Under the pieces are notes generated by a model, which saw only the letters and a list, made by a program, of their open reading frames with translations, did no database searches and was not told the DNA's origin. A DNA stretch of 64,000 nucleotides, taken from the NCBI GenBank assembly GCA_016283935.1, contig JAEENX010000007.1, positions 159,749-223,748 on the forward strand, in the 5' to 3' direction. Shown piece by piece: positions 17,381 to 25,855 of this stretch. The position numbers were made by a program, and so were the translations under genes. Source of the DNA: Bacilli bacterium. GTDB lineage: Bacteria; Bacillota_I; Bacilli_A; RF39; UBA660. Positions within the stretch are counted from its first letter, which is position 1. The number at the start of each line of letters is the position of its first letter.

Positions 17381-19042
17381 CTAAATTTCTTCAGTATTTT
17401 GTAAGTTTTCTCTTATTCTTTTAATCTTTAATTCTTCATAATCTTTGAATTTTAAAATCATATCACATGTTTCAATATCTAAAACATTTTCTTCTAATGC
17501 TCCAAATTTAACTAATGTGTCTAAATTATCAAGGAATTTAGAGAAATCAGCATCATCAATTGGAGGTAATTCAAAATTCATATTATATAAACTATATTTC
17601 TTTTCAATTAAGGCTTTAACAGCTTTAGTATCATTGAAAGGAAGTGATTTCATAATAGTTGATCTAGCCATATATTGAATATGTCTAAATTCATCTACTC
17701 TAGGTTCTACTTCTTCTCTTTCAATCATATTATCAGCAAATACTTGATTATATAACAATCCATAAAATTTTGAGAAGAACACTGATGCATCAAATAATGA
17801 TGTAGATGCATTAAATGTCTTACATAATGAGTTTTGGAAGAATTCGAAATTTAATTCATCATGATTTTTCTTGATTTCGCCAATCTTAATTTCTAATTCT
17901 CCTTCTAATTCTTTAATTTTATCATTTATATCATTAATTCTATCTTTATTAATAATACTAAATCTATTTCTCTTTCTAATTAGAAAATGTACTTTTCTAT
18001 CTAAACCAGCTTTTTCTTTTTCTAGTTTAACTATTTCTTTTTGTTTTTCTTTTAAATTATCTTTAATGTTTTCTCTGTTATCATATATATCAGATAAGAA
18101 CTTAAATAACTTTTTGAATTTTTCAACTTTTTGATATTCTAAAACATCATAGTATAATTCTTTAATACTCTTTAAGATGAACTTTTTATCATCTCTTGAA
18201 GCATGTAAATATTCATTAGGATCCATTACAGAAGCTAATACATTCTTAAAATCATCACTTTCAACATAGAACTTTCTAGTTTCTTGTCTATTATTATCAA
18301 AATAATCTAATAGATTATATGGATCATACAATCTCATATCTTCAAATTGAATTCTTGTTTTAGTATATAATTCATGAATATCTTCTCTTGTAGATCCAAC
18401 TTCTTTTAAGCTTTGATCTAATAATGTATTAATATGTCTAATAATTACTTTCTTATTATTAGTAATTAAGTTTTTAACACATAATTCTAAATGTGTTAAT
18501 AATAATGGACATTCCCAATAAATTGAGTTAAATACATTTTTCATTATTAATAGATATCTAGGATCATTCATATTTTTAAAGAATGATTCCATATAATTTA
18601 ATGTAAAAGTAGAATAATTAAAATTACTACTTACTAATTTTATTCCGATACGTTCCATATCATTAATAAAGTCTTTTAATACTTCATTAACTCTATCAAC
18701 ATCTTTAGCATGCCCTATTTCATATACTGTTCTATCAAATCCGAATCTTTCTTCGAAATCTTCATCTTTTCCAGTTAATTTAAGAATTGATCTATATTTT
18801 TCTGATTCTTCATATTTCTCAGCTACAGCAGGATTTTCATCAAATGGAGTAATAACAGCAAGTTTTTCTTTAACTATTTCATAGATAACTTCTTCATAAT
18901 TTCTTAATTCAGTTAAATAATCTTCCATTTTTTGATTATATGTAACTTGTTCTGAAGCAACATCACTTCTAAGTTTAGGAAGTTCTTTAACAATCTTATC
19001 TAAATATTTGCTTAGTTTTTCAATACTAGTAATTGTTGTCAT
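17381..19042 (-). CDS. Unrecognised cytoplasmic coiled-coil protein, 553 aa
   Basis: Soluble and highly charged. The N-terminal 40 residues and residues about 315-395 (KDNLKEKQKEIVKLEKEKAG, INDINDKIKELEGELEIKIG) are strong coiled-coil candidates joined by a basic turn (RKRNRF). No known enzyme motif was found. Its ATG overlaps the TGA of the 59-aa gene (ATGA), so translation is coupled, and the unit is TasA-like / pseudo-signal peptidase / 59 aa / 553 aa. A structural or scaffolding role linked to the surface locus is inferred from synteny alone. Confidence 0.7.
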   Translation of the reverse strand: MTTITSIEKLSKYLDKIVKELPKLRSDVASEQVTYNQKMEDYLTELRNYEEVIYEIVKEKLAVITPFDENPAVAEKYEESEKYRSILKLTGKDEDFEERFGFDRTVYEIGHAKDVDRVNEVLKDFINDMERIGIKLVSSNFNYSTFTLNYMESFFKNMNDPRYLLIMKNVFNSIYWECPLLLTHLELCVKNLITNNKKVIIRHINTLLDQSLKEVGSTREDIHELYTKTRIQFEDMRLYDPYNLLDYFDNNRQETRKFYVESDDFKNVLASVMDPNEYLHASRDDKKFILKSIKELYYDVLEYQKVEKFKKLFKFLSDIYDNRENIKDNLKEKQKEIVKLEKEKAGLDRKVHFLIRKRNRFSIINKDRINDINDKIKELEGELEIKIGEIKKNHDELNFEFFQNSLCKTFNASTSLFDASVFFSKFYGLLYNQVFADNMIEREEVEPRVDEFRHIQYMARSTIMKSLPFNDTKAVKALIEKKYSLYNMNFELPPIDDADFSKFLDNLDTLVKFGALEENVLDIETCDMILKFKDYEELKIKRIRENLQNTEEI

Positions 19043-19218
19043 TTCTTATTTTTACTTCCTCTCTTAGTTCTTTTTGGCTTTAAATCTTCAGGATTTACTT
19101 CAACAATGTTAGCTTCTGTAGATTTAATTGTTTCAAATAATTTACTATAAATTTCAAATGCATCTTTAATTGAAGCATTTTTAACTTCTTCTATTAAACT
19201 TTCATTTACCTTACCCAT
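19039..19218 (-). CDS. Small basic protein, 59 aa, translationally coupled
   Basis: A 59-codon frame starts at ATG 19218, overlapping the end of the pseudo-signal peptidase gene by 8 nt. It ends with TGA overlapping the ATG of the 553-aa gene by 4 nt. It begins MGKVNESLIEEVKNASIKDA, one helix, and finishes in a basic KPKRTKRGSKNKK tail. The tight double overlap and normal codon use support a real gene. No family is recognised; it may be an adaptor between its neighbours. Confidence 0.7.
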   Translation of the reverse strand: MGKVNESLIEEVKNASIKDAFEIYSKLFETIKSTEANIVEVNPEDLKPKRTKRGSKNKK

Positions 19219-19720
19219 TTTTTCTGCTCCTTGCTTCTACAATAAAATTAATCAATTCATATATGAATAATAAGAATGCTGGTAATACTACTAAGAATAA
19301 ATTTCCATATTTAGATTCTAATACAGATAAAATATTACCCCATCCCTTGTATTCCTTAGTATCATTAGCTCTACCAATAATACTTGTTTCATCAACAATA
19401 ATATCATTGTTAACTGTGAATGAATATTGACCAAAATCAACATCATATATATCATTTACTAATCCTAAAACTGTTTTAGTTTTATTATTAACATCATAAT
19501 AGAATATATAATCACCTGGTTGAATATTTTTAGCTTCTTTCTTTGTAACAATTAATAAAGAGCCACTTTTATAATCAAGCATATCTTCATCAACTATTAA
19601 TAATGTTTTATTACCAAATTGTGATACTTGGTGATCGTTGTGACTTAGTAATAATACACTCATGAATAAAATAATTATTACTAATATAACTGTTATAATA
19701 TTTCCTATAATTCTTTTCAT
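19211..19720 (-). CDS. Degenerate SipW-like signal peptidase lacking Ser and His (pseudo-enzyme)
   Basis: Layout and length match SipW: N-terminal TM (about 4-26), a beta-rich extracytoplasmic core, and a C-terminal TM (about 138-160). Aligned by eye to the intact copies, the nucleophile motif is replaced by IVDEDMLDYKSG, so the Ser position is Asp46. The THR motif is replaced by VLGLVN, so the His position is Gly86, while IQPGDYIFYY corresponds to the conserved GD-I-FxF strand. Catalysis is therefore unlikely. It follows a TasA-like gene with an intact SipW-type signal sequence. A chaperone, regulator or sorting role is inferred. Confidence 0.75.
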   Translation of the reverse strand: MKRIIGNIITVILVIIILFMSVLLLSHNDHQVSQFGNKTLLIVDEDMLDYKSGSLLIVTKKEAKNIQPGDYIFYYDVNNKTKTVLGLVNDIYDVDFGQYSFTVNNDIIVDETSIIGRANDTKEYKGWGNILSVLESKYGNLFLVVLPAFLLFIYELINFIVEARSRKNG

Positions 19721-19730
19721 ATCCTATCTC

Positions 19731-20756
19731 CTAACCTTCTGTAGCAGTAAAGTTTAAGATTGTTTCAAATGATGTACCAGATACTTCATTTTCACAATCA
19801 ACATCTTGTCCTTCTATCCACATATATATTCTAATTTTTGTTATACCACTATCTATATGAAATAAATTAGCTGTTCCGCTTGCATCTTTTGAACTTCTTA
19901 TTAATTTTTCTCCTAAAGATTCAAAATAAGTTGCATTAGGTACTCCTAATTGTAACTTTAAACTTTCAGGAATAGCTGCTTTAATTCCTTCATAATCAAG
20001 TATTTGATTATCAGTTATAGTTAAACCATAAAACTCTTTAGCTGCATCTATACCATTTTGATAATGATGATTTGCATTTGGTTCCCAAACTTTTACATCA
20101 TCAGGATCAGATGTATTCATTCCTTGAATATCAGCAACACTTGCATTTAAATTACTTTCAAATCCTTCGTATACAAAAGCTAATCTAATAGAATCTTCAA
20201 TACCTTGAGTAACATTTCTATCTGTATCTAACTTTTTATATTTAACTGACGAATTTGTTAAATTAATTTGTAGCAATTGTGGTTTAGCAGTTCTTATGTA
20301 TAAATCATATGACATCAAATATCCATCAGGTCCATCAATTTCACTAATACTGTTAGCTGAAATAATATAACCACCTAAGATATTCTTAGCAATATGTCCT
20401 AAATAAAAATCAATATATCCATTTGCTAAATTACCAATTGTTGAAGTTGGCTTATACATTGATGGATAACTGTTTTTTCTAGGAACTCCATAACTATAAT
20501 CTGCGTTAATGATATCATCTAATGTTATATTTTTTTTCCAACTATCTGGTGTAGCATCTGCAGACAGCTCTAATGAGTTACTTGGTGTAACACCTAATTC
20601 AAAACCTGTTGCAGTTACTGAATCATTGTTAGAAAACCATGCATATGTTCCCCCACTTAATGCAACAATAGATAATATTAGTAAAAATACGGAGAATAGT
20701 CGCTTTCTTCGAGCGCTATTGTTTTGTCTACCACGTATATTTCTACGGTTATGCAT
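19731..20756 (-). CDS. TasA-like exported protein with SipW-dependent signal peptide (copy 3)
   Basis: Start ATG 20756 follows a GGAGG; the in-frame region upstream is non-coding. A basic N-terminus (MHNRRNIRGRQNNSARRKR) leads into a hydrophobic stretch ending SGGTYAWFSNNDS, an excellent SipW-type cleavage region. The mature part is about 300 residues, beta-rich, with a C-terminal IYMWIEGQDVDCENEV motif shared with copies 1 and 2. First gene of the operon with the pseudo-signal peptidase, the 59-aa gene and the 553-aa gene. Likely a fibre subunit. Confidence 0.87.
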   Translation of the reverse strand: MHNRRNIRGRQNNSARRKRLFSVFLLILSIVALSGGTYAWFSNNDSVTATGFELGVTPSNSLELSADATPDSWKKNITLDDIINADYSYGVPRKNSYPSMYKPTSTIGNLANGYIDFYLGHIAKNILGGYIISANSISEIDGPDGYLMSYDLYIRTAKPQLLQINLTNSSVKYKKLDTDRNVTQGIEDSIRLAFVYEGFESNLNASVADIQGMNTSDPDDVKVWEPNANHHYQNGIDAAKEFYGLTITDNQILDYEGIKAAIPESLKLQLGVPNATYFESLGEKLIRSSKDASGTANLFHIDSGITKIRIYMWIEGQDVDCENEVSGTSFETILNFTATEG

Positions 20757-20846
20757 AACAATCCTCCTTATTATCACTATTATAATTAGTATACCATAAG
20801 ACTTTTTATAAAGCATTATATTTATTGTAAAAATCCACGTTGTCAT

Positions 20847-20861
20847 GTGTAAACATTACAC
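20847..20861. promoter_or_regulatory. Candidate operator, inverted repeat between divergent subunit genes
   Basis: Perfect inverted repeat GTGTAA-ACA-TTACAC in the 176-bp space between the divergent genes at 20756 and 20933. It sits between the AT-rich promoter regions of both, where one regulator could control both directions. No regulator gene is evident nearby. Confidence 0.4.
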
Positions 20862-20932
20862 TTTTAGTCTTGTAAATACTTGATAATATAATTTATTATA
20901 ATAATAGGATATTATGGAAGGGTCTATTTAGT

Positions 20933-21586
20933 ATGAGTAAAAAGAAATTTTGTATTTTAATACTAGCTTTTATTTCATTGGTGTTCTCATTTAACATGGT
21001 AAAAAGTACTTATGCTAAATATGTAACAGCTAATGATAAAACAACGGATGTTAACCTAGCCAAATGGGATATTTTGGTAAATGGTGAATACATAAAATCA
21101 TCTAAAACATTATCTGCAACATTAAATCCAAATTATATTGCAAGTAATTATACAAAAGATGGTTTCTTAGCACCAGGTAGCCAAGCCTATTTCGATATTA
21201 TGGTAGATAATACTTATGTTGATGTTGATTATAACTATATAACAACAGTTGCAAAAGCAGATAATTCAAACTTAAGCGATTTAAAAATCACTAAAGTTGG
21301 TATATATGATGTTGATAATAATGAAAACCCAATCGTTGATACAACTAAAGATCAAGAGATTACAGGTACTCAAGCAAATATAAACGGTTATTGGTATAAA
21401 GGAATGAGTCAAACAAAATATTGTATTAGAGTTTATGTTGAATGGTACGATGGTGATGGTGAAGAAATGGACGATGATGCTGATACTGAAGTTGGTTACA
21501 ACGCATCTAAAACTACACCTGAAACAAATAATGATGGTAAAATAACTATTAAATTAAAATTCGTACAAATATCAAGTCATGCATAA
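20933..21586 (+). CDS. Small exported pilin/camelysin-like protein (AKY type, copy 1)
   Basis: A signal peptide of about 28 residues ends in KSTYAKYVTAND, close to the SipW-type pattern but with Lys-Tyr after Ala. The mature part shares with the protein at 26601 the patterns LAKWDILVNG, a FLAPGSQAYFDI segment and VDVDYNY, so the two are paralogues. The C-terminal region is acidic (DGDGEEMDDDAD) and ends in beta strands. It is the only gene of this locus on the plus strand and is divergent from copy 3 with a shared control region. It is ended by a bidirectional terminator. Confidence 0.78.
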   Translation: MSKKKFCILILAFISLVFSFNMVKSTYAKYVTANDKTTDVNLAKWDILVNGEYIKSSKTLSATLNPNYIASNYTKDGFLAPGSQAYFDIMVDNTYVDVDYNYITTVAKADNSNLSDLKITKVGIYDVDNNENPIVDTTKDQEITGTQANINGYWYKGMSQTKYCIRVYVEWYDGDGEEMDDDADTEVGYNASKTTPETNNDGKITIKLKFVQISSHA

Positions 21587-21615
21587 AAAAAGAACTTCAA
21601 TCGAAGTTCTTTTTA
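21586..21615. terminator. Bidirectional terminator between convergent genes
   Basis: Stem AAAAGAACTTC (21588-21598) / GAAGTTCTTTT (21603-21613), AATC loop, T-runs on both strands. Confidence 0.85.
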
Positions 21616-22338
21616 TTTATTAAAATAATCATTTATATCATTATATCCATAATAATATGCATCATCTATTAATTCTTTAATAGCATCTTCTTGATGCTTT
21701 TTTTCTTCTTCAGTAGATAAGCTAGGATTTTTAAATCCTGTTCTATATTTATTACCTATTACATAAAAAGGAACACCAAGTTCATCATAGTTAATATCAA
21801 AATACTCAGATGCTTTCATCATTTTTCTTTTATTATTAACATCTTCAGATACTTCATATAATTTTAATTCAAATTTATAATTATAATCATTATCCATTTT
21901 TAAGTCTTCAAAAAAATCTAATAAATCTCTGCAATGTGGACATGTATTTGTATGAAATACATATATATTAACAACACTATTAGTTAACATATTATTTCTA
22001 CATATAATATCTTCAGATATACCATCTATATCTTTATAAGCACATATAAAATTTCCAAATATAGTTTTTTCACATCCGTATGAATGACTACATTTATATT
22101 CTATGTTACTATCATTTAAACTTTTACCTAATGATAATACAAATATTAATATACATATAATACATATTATAAGTTTAATAACAGAAATTATAATACCAGC
22201 TATTGATAATTCTTTACCTGATTTATATTTTTTAGATTTATTATATCCAACTATAGATAAAATTAAAGCTATAATCGGTCCACTTATTATAGACAAAGTA
22301 AAACCAATTATAGCAAATATATTTTTCTTTTTATTCAT
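21613..22338 (-). CDS. Membrane protein with C-terminal thioredoxin-like domain (CPHC)
   Basis: The N-terminal 75 residues hold two to three TM helices in a DUF4190-like pattern (GFTLSIISGPIIALILSIVG, then SIAGIIISVIKLIICIICIL). A short linker with several Cys leads to a thioredoxin-like domain beginning VNIYVFHTNTCPHCRDLLDFF and containing the cis-Pro motif GVPFYVIG. The domain should face the outside. It is the last gene of the 27.3-21.6 kb operon of exported subunits, so it may form or isomerise disulfides in them. A related membrane thioredoxin is at 57422. Confidence 0.82.
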   Translation of the reverse strand: MNKKKNIFAIIGFTLSIISGPIIALILSIVGYNKSKKYKSGKELSIAGIIISVIKLIICIICILIFVLSLGKSLNDSNIEYKCSHSYGCEKTIFGNFICAYKDIDGISEDIICRNNMLTNSVVNIYVFHTNTCPHCRDLLDFFEDLKMDNDYNYKFELKLYEVSEDVNNKRKMMKASEYFDINYDELGVPFYVIGNKYRTGFKNPSLSTEEEKKHQEDAIKELIDDAYYYGYNDINDYFNK

Positions 22339-22340
22339 TA

Positions 22341-23300
22341 CTATTCACCTAAGTATTCTTCAGCATGTACAACTACAACTAATTTAACACTTACAATATC
22401 TTCAGCTGAATAACTACCACTTTGTTCTTGATAATATTCAGCAGCTTTATTACCCCAGTAAGTATCTTCTATATCATTAGCGTAATATAATGTACTCTTT
22501 AAAGAATCAAATGTTGTAGGTCCAACAGTTGCTTTAGTATATGTTGATCCTGATTTAGTATAATAATCTAAATGATCGTTGAAATCATCAGAGTTATCAA
22601 CTCTAATATAAGTTTCATATGGCCAAGAAATATTAGCTCTAAAGTTTGTAGCATTTCCTGTTTCACCAAACTTAGAAATAATCATTTCAGGTACAGCAGC
22701 TGTTGTTACATCATTTTCTGCACTTACAAATCCAAAGTTAAATTTAAATGGATATTTAGTAGCTAATATATTAGACATATTAGTTTGATCTAATAAAGAA
22801 TAATATGTTGTTGAAGCATTATATGTAGCTGATGGAGCAACAACAATATATGTTCCTGATGTACTATCAAATGTATATAAATCACCAATTAATGAATTAA
22901 AAGTAGTAGCTGTTACAGGTGTTTCTATATATTCACCTAAAGTATAAGTTTCACCTAGTATTTCAATAGATTTAACATAATAAGTAACTTTTGCTTTTGT
23001 TTCACCTTGATTTTCTATTGATAAGAATTTATTAAGAGTTTCAGCTGTTTCTTTTTCATTCATACCTGGATATATTTGATTAAATTCCATAACTGTTTCA
23101 GTTAAATTAGCATCTTCATCAAAGTTAATTTTCCAACTTACTACGTGACCAGTTAAATTAATATCAACATCACTAAAATAAGTAAACCATGCATATGTTC
23201 CAGTTACTAAAAATATAACTGAAAATATAAGTGGAATGATAGTTAATTTTCTAGAATGATTAACAACATTTTCCCTAGTTCTTAAACTTCTTCTTCCCAT
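22341..23300 (-). CDS. TasA/camelysin-like exported protein with SipW-type signal peptide (copy 4)
   Basis: Basic start (MGRRSLRTRENVVNHSRK), then a TM stretch ending VTGTYAWFTYFSD, a good SipW-type site. The mature domain opens with INLTGHVVSWKINFDED and NQIYPGMNEKE, then LSIENQGETKAKVTYYVKSI, the immunoglobulin-like strand pattern of TasA/camelysin proteins. Directly downstream of a SipW-type peptidase (20 nt). GGAGT precedes the ATG. Probable fibre or matrix subunit. Confidence 0.85.
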   Translation of the reverse strand: MGRRSLRTRENVVNHSRKLTIIPLIFSVIFLVTGTYAWFTYFSDVDINLTGHVVSWKINFDEDANLTETVMEFNQIYPGMNEKETAETLNKFLSIENQGETKAKVTYYVKSIEILGETYTLGEYIETPVTATTFNSLIGDLYTFDSTSGTYIVVAPSATYNASTTYYSLLDQTNMSNILATKYPFKFNFGFVSAENDVTTAAVPEMIISKFGETGNATNFRANISWPYETYIRVDNSDDFNDHLDYYTKSGSTYTKATVGPTTFDSLKSTLYYANDIEDTYWGNKAAEYYQEQSGSYSAEDIVSVKLVVVVHAEEYLGE

Positions 23301-23319
23301 AATAACTACTCCTTTCTAT

Positions 23320-23901
23320 TTATCTATATCTTCTTGTATCATTTCTATCTAATACAATATTTACCATTTCTATAGCAATATATATAGCAAGTGGAATAAA
23401 TACAAATAATACAAATATAATAGTATTTCTACTTGCTTTACTAAATGCACTTAATAAAGTTGTTTTATAAACTACTTTACCAAATATTTGATCTTCACTA
23501 ATCTCAGGGTCTTGTCCAACGTTGTTAATACCTTGAGTAATATATTTATATTTTTTAGATCCTTCATCGTAATTTATTTTTTCTACCCTGTGGGTTACGA
23601 CCTTACCTTTAACATCACCTTCAAGACCTTTATAAGTAACATCATCACCTATTTTAATCTTTGAAGGTTCTACTTTATTAACAATAACTATATCCCATAC
23701 TTTATATACAGGCTCCATTGATTCAGATAATACAGTAAATAATCTAATACCACCAATGGAAACTTTATTATTACTAAATCTTTGAATTAAGACAGTTAAA
23801 AGAAATAAAGATACAAATATAACTAAAACAATTTCAGCAATTACTATAGCTTTATTCTTTTTCTTTTCAAGTCTAACTCTTTCACGTCTATTAGTTCTCA
23901 T
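23320..23901 (-). CDS. SipW-type signal peptidase I (copy B)
   Basis: An N-terminal basic segment and TM helix (about 18-40), then TVLSESMEPVYKVWDIVIV with nucleophile Ser61, IGDDVTY, VVTHRVE with His104, and a downstream NNVGQDP segment equivalent to the GDN loop. A C-terminal TM lies near 158-180. The GD pair after the nucleophile is WD here, a mild oddity. It lies between exported genes at 23912 and 22341 and is presumably responsible for processing them, working at the outer face of the membrane. Confidence 0.87.
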   Translation of the reverse strand: MRTNRRERVRLEKKKNKAIVIAEIVLVIFVSLFLLTVLIQRFSNNKVSIGGIRLFTVLSESMEPVYKVWDIVIVNKVEPSKIKIGDDVTYKGLEGDVKGKVVTHRVEKINYDEGSKKYKYITQGINNVGQDPEISEDQIFGKVVYKTTLLSAFSKASRNTIIFVLFVFIPLAIYIAIEMVNIVLDRNDTRRYR

Positions 23902-23911
23902 TTTGCCAACC

Positions 23912-25048
23912 CTAACTATTTATGAATTCTACATGTATTGGTAAATTATCATCATTTCCAACACCATTATATGAATAATTATCATGTACTTGATCTTTAT
24001 AGAAGTTAATAGAAACACTATAAAGTGGTTCAATATTAACACTAAATCCTGTTACATAATCATATAATGAACATTTACTTGTACTTATACCCAAACTAGA
24101 TATCTCAGTTGGAGTAAATAATGCATCTTTTTTATAAGTAGTTGCTCCAACTTTTACATCTTCATTTAACTTATAATATTGTGCAGTTGTTACAGTACAA
24201 GAATCACTTTGAACACACTCTAAGTAATATTGATTAGTCATATCTAATCTTACATATTTAGGATCAAATGTAATATTTGCTTTTTCGTTATCTCCACTAT
24301 CACGTGAGTTAGATAATCTTAATGTTGCATATAAACTATATTCTTCGTCAGATATTTCATAAGATACATCTGTCTTTTTTATAATATATGTAATATAACC
24401 AGCTAATTTTTCAACATATGGTGAAGTACTTTCAGCCCATATTCTAATAGTTACTCTATCACCATCATTAAATACTAAACTAGATGATAATTTCTTAGAT
24501 ACATGAATCTTAAAACTATCACTATTATTAGCTTTATAAATAGTTCTTTGATAACTAGATGCATTGATAACATCTGAAGGATTTGATTTTACTAATGATA
24601 CTTCAAGATTGTCAGTTGAATGACCGTCTCCAGTTGTTACACATTTATAATTATCATCAACTATACAGAAGTTAAATGTATAAGGAATATCAGTATCAGA
24701 TGTTTTTAATGAGTTTCCTTGTTTAGTAGAATACAATACGATTGTATTATCAATTCCACTTGAAGAACCATCCCAACTATATGAGAAACTGTTCTTTAAA
24801 TTATTATGATTAACTCTATCTAAGTCTCCTGTGTATGATGTCAATAATTCACAGTTGAAATAGAAATTAGAAGATAAATAATATCTATCTTTAATAACAT
24901 TATAGATATATCTAGACAATGTTATTGTTGGGAATATTAATATTAATACCATTAATGCTATAAATACTAATTTAGTTTTATTATCTAGTTTTTTAATTCT
25001 TTTAAATACGTATTTTGTAAAATCAGTAATTTTATGAATGACTTTCAT
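23912..25048 (-). CDS. Exported, membrane-anchored TasA/pilin-like protein, 378 aa
   Basis: The first 27 residues are basic, followed by a TM helix (about 27-45) ending in FPTITLSRYIYN, matching the FPNTLSRYAS of the next protein upstream. The mature part is beta-rich with several Cys (FNCELL, FNFCIVDDNYKC, LECVQSDSC, SKCSLYDY), which could form disulfides. No enzyme motif. It lies in the long operon between SipW copy B and the 261-aa paralogue. Likely a structural surface subunit. Confidence 0.72.
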   Translation of the reverse strand: MKVIHKITDFTKYVFKRIKKLDNKTKLVFIALMVLILIFPTITLSRYIYNVIKDRYYLSSNFYFNCELLTSYTGDLDRVNHNNLKNSFSYSWDGSSSGIDNTIVLYSTKQGNSLKTSDTDIPYTFNFCIVDDNYKCVTTGDGHSTDNLEVSLVKSNPSDVINASSYQRTIYKANNSDSFKIHVSKKLSSSLVFNDGDRVTIRIWAESTSPYVEKLAGYITYIIKKTDVSYEISDEEYSLYATLRLSNSRDSGDNEKANITFDPKYVRLDMTNQYYLECVQSDSCTVTTAQYYKLNEDVKVGATTYKKDALFTPTEISSLGISTSKCSLYDYVTGFSVNIEPLYSVSINFYKDQVHDNYSYNGVGNDDNLPIHVEFINS

Positions 25049-25069
25049 ATTAACATTCCTTTCTATTTA

Positions 25070-25855
25070 TTATGCTGATTGAGCATATTGTTGAGCATAG
25101 ATTTTAATACTTAATAATTCAATAATATCTTGATATTGAACAGTATTAGCATCTCCAGCTAAACTGTAATGAATTATATATCTATCTGCCATATCAGATC
25201 CATATGTTTGTTGTAACAAACTATTTGTTAACGGATAACTGAATTTATAGAAATATGTATTATCACCATCACAGAATAAACCAGTCTTTATAGAATCTTC
25301 TGCTGTATCACTACAAGCACCAGATACTGTTGATAAATATGGGTTTACTCTTGATGATGTATATATATTTCCATCATGTGTTTGAACTTCAATATAATAT
25401 GTAACTGGTAAATTAGTAGTAACTAATATTTCAACATTATATTGCATTCTAACATTTATTCTTTTTCTTGTAGTAGTTCCACCGGCTTCTACTACATCTT
25501 TGTAATTTCTTACTTCAAATACATATTCTTGGAAGTTACCATCTGGTTCTACAACTGGTAATGCAACATTATCAACAATTGTATCTCCATCAAGATTAAC
25601 TACATCTAATAAAGAATATGCAATATTAATACTTGTATTTGAATTACCACTACTAGCATATCTTGATAAAGTATTTGGAAATACTATCAAAGTAATTATT
25701 ACTAGTAAGATACCAATTGCAAGTGGTATTCTTTGTTTTAATTTTTCTTTATTAAGCTTATATTTCAAAGGCTCATTTGGATTCTTTTTAATCTTCTTTA
25801 TCTTTGGTAATTTAAGCTTAGGAAATTTTATTTTCTTTAAATTAATTTTTTTCAT
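25070..25855 (-). CDS. Exported, membrane-anchored TasA/pilin-like protein, 261 aa
   Basis: An unusually long, very basic cytoplasmic leader (residues 1-42, rich in K and P, with KFPKLKLPKIKK) precedes a TM helix ending IVFPNTLSRYASSGNSN. The mature portion is beta-rich: SLLDVVNLDGD and FEVRNYKDV resemble the other subunits. Two Cys pairs (GACSDT, LFCDGD). The ATG overlaps the stop of SipW copy C by 4 nt, showing translational coupling of enzyme and substrate. Confidence 0.75.
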   Translation of the reverse strand: MKKINLKKIKFPKLKLPKIKKIKKNPNEPLKYKLNKEKLKQRIPLAIGILLVIITLIVFPNTLSRYASSGNSNTSINIAYSLLDVVNLDGDTIVDNVALPVVEPDGNFQEYVFEVRNYKDVVEAGGTTTRKRINVRMQYNVEILVTTNLPVTYYIEVQTHDGNIYTSSRVNPYLSTVSGACSDTAEDSIKTGLFCDGDNTYFYKFSYPLTNSLLQQTYGSDMADRYIIHYSLAGDANTVQYQDIIELLSIKIYAQQYAQSA

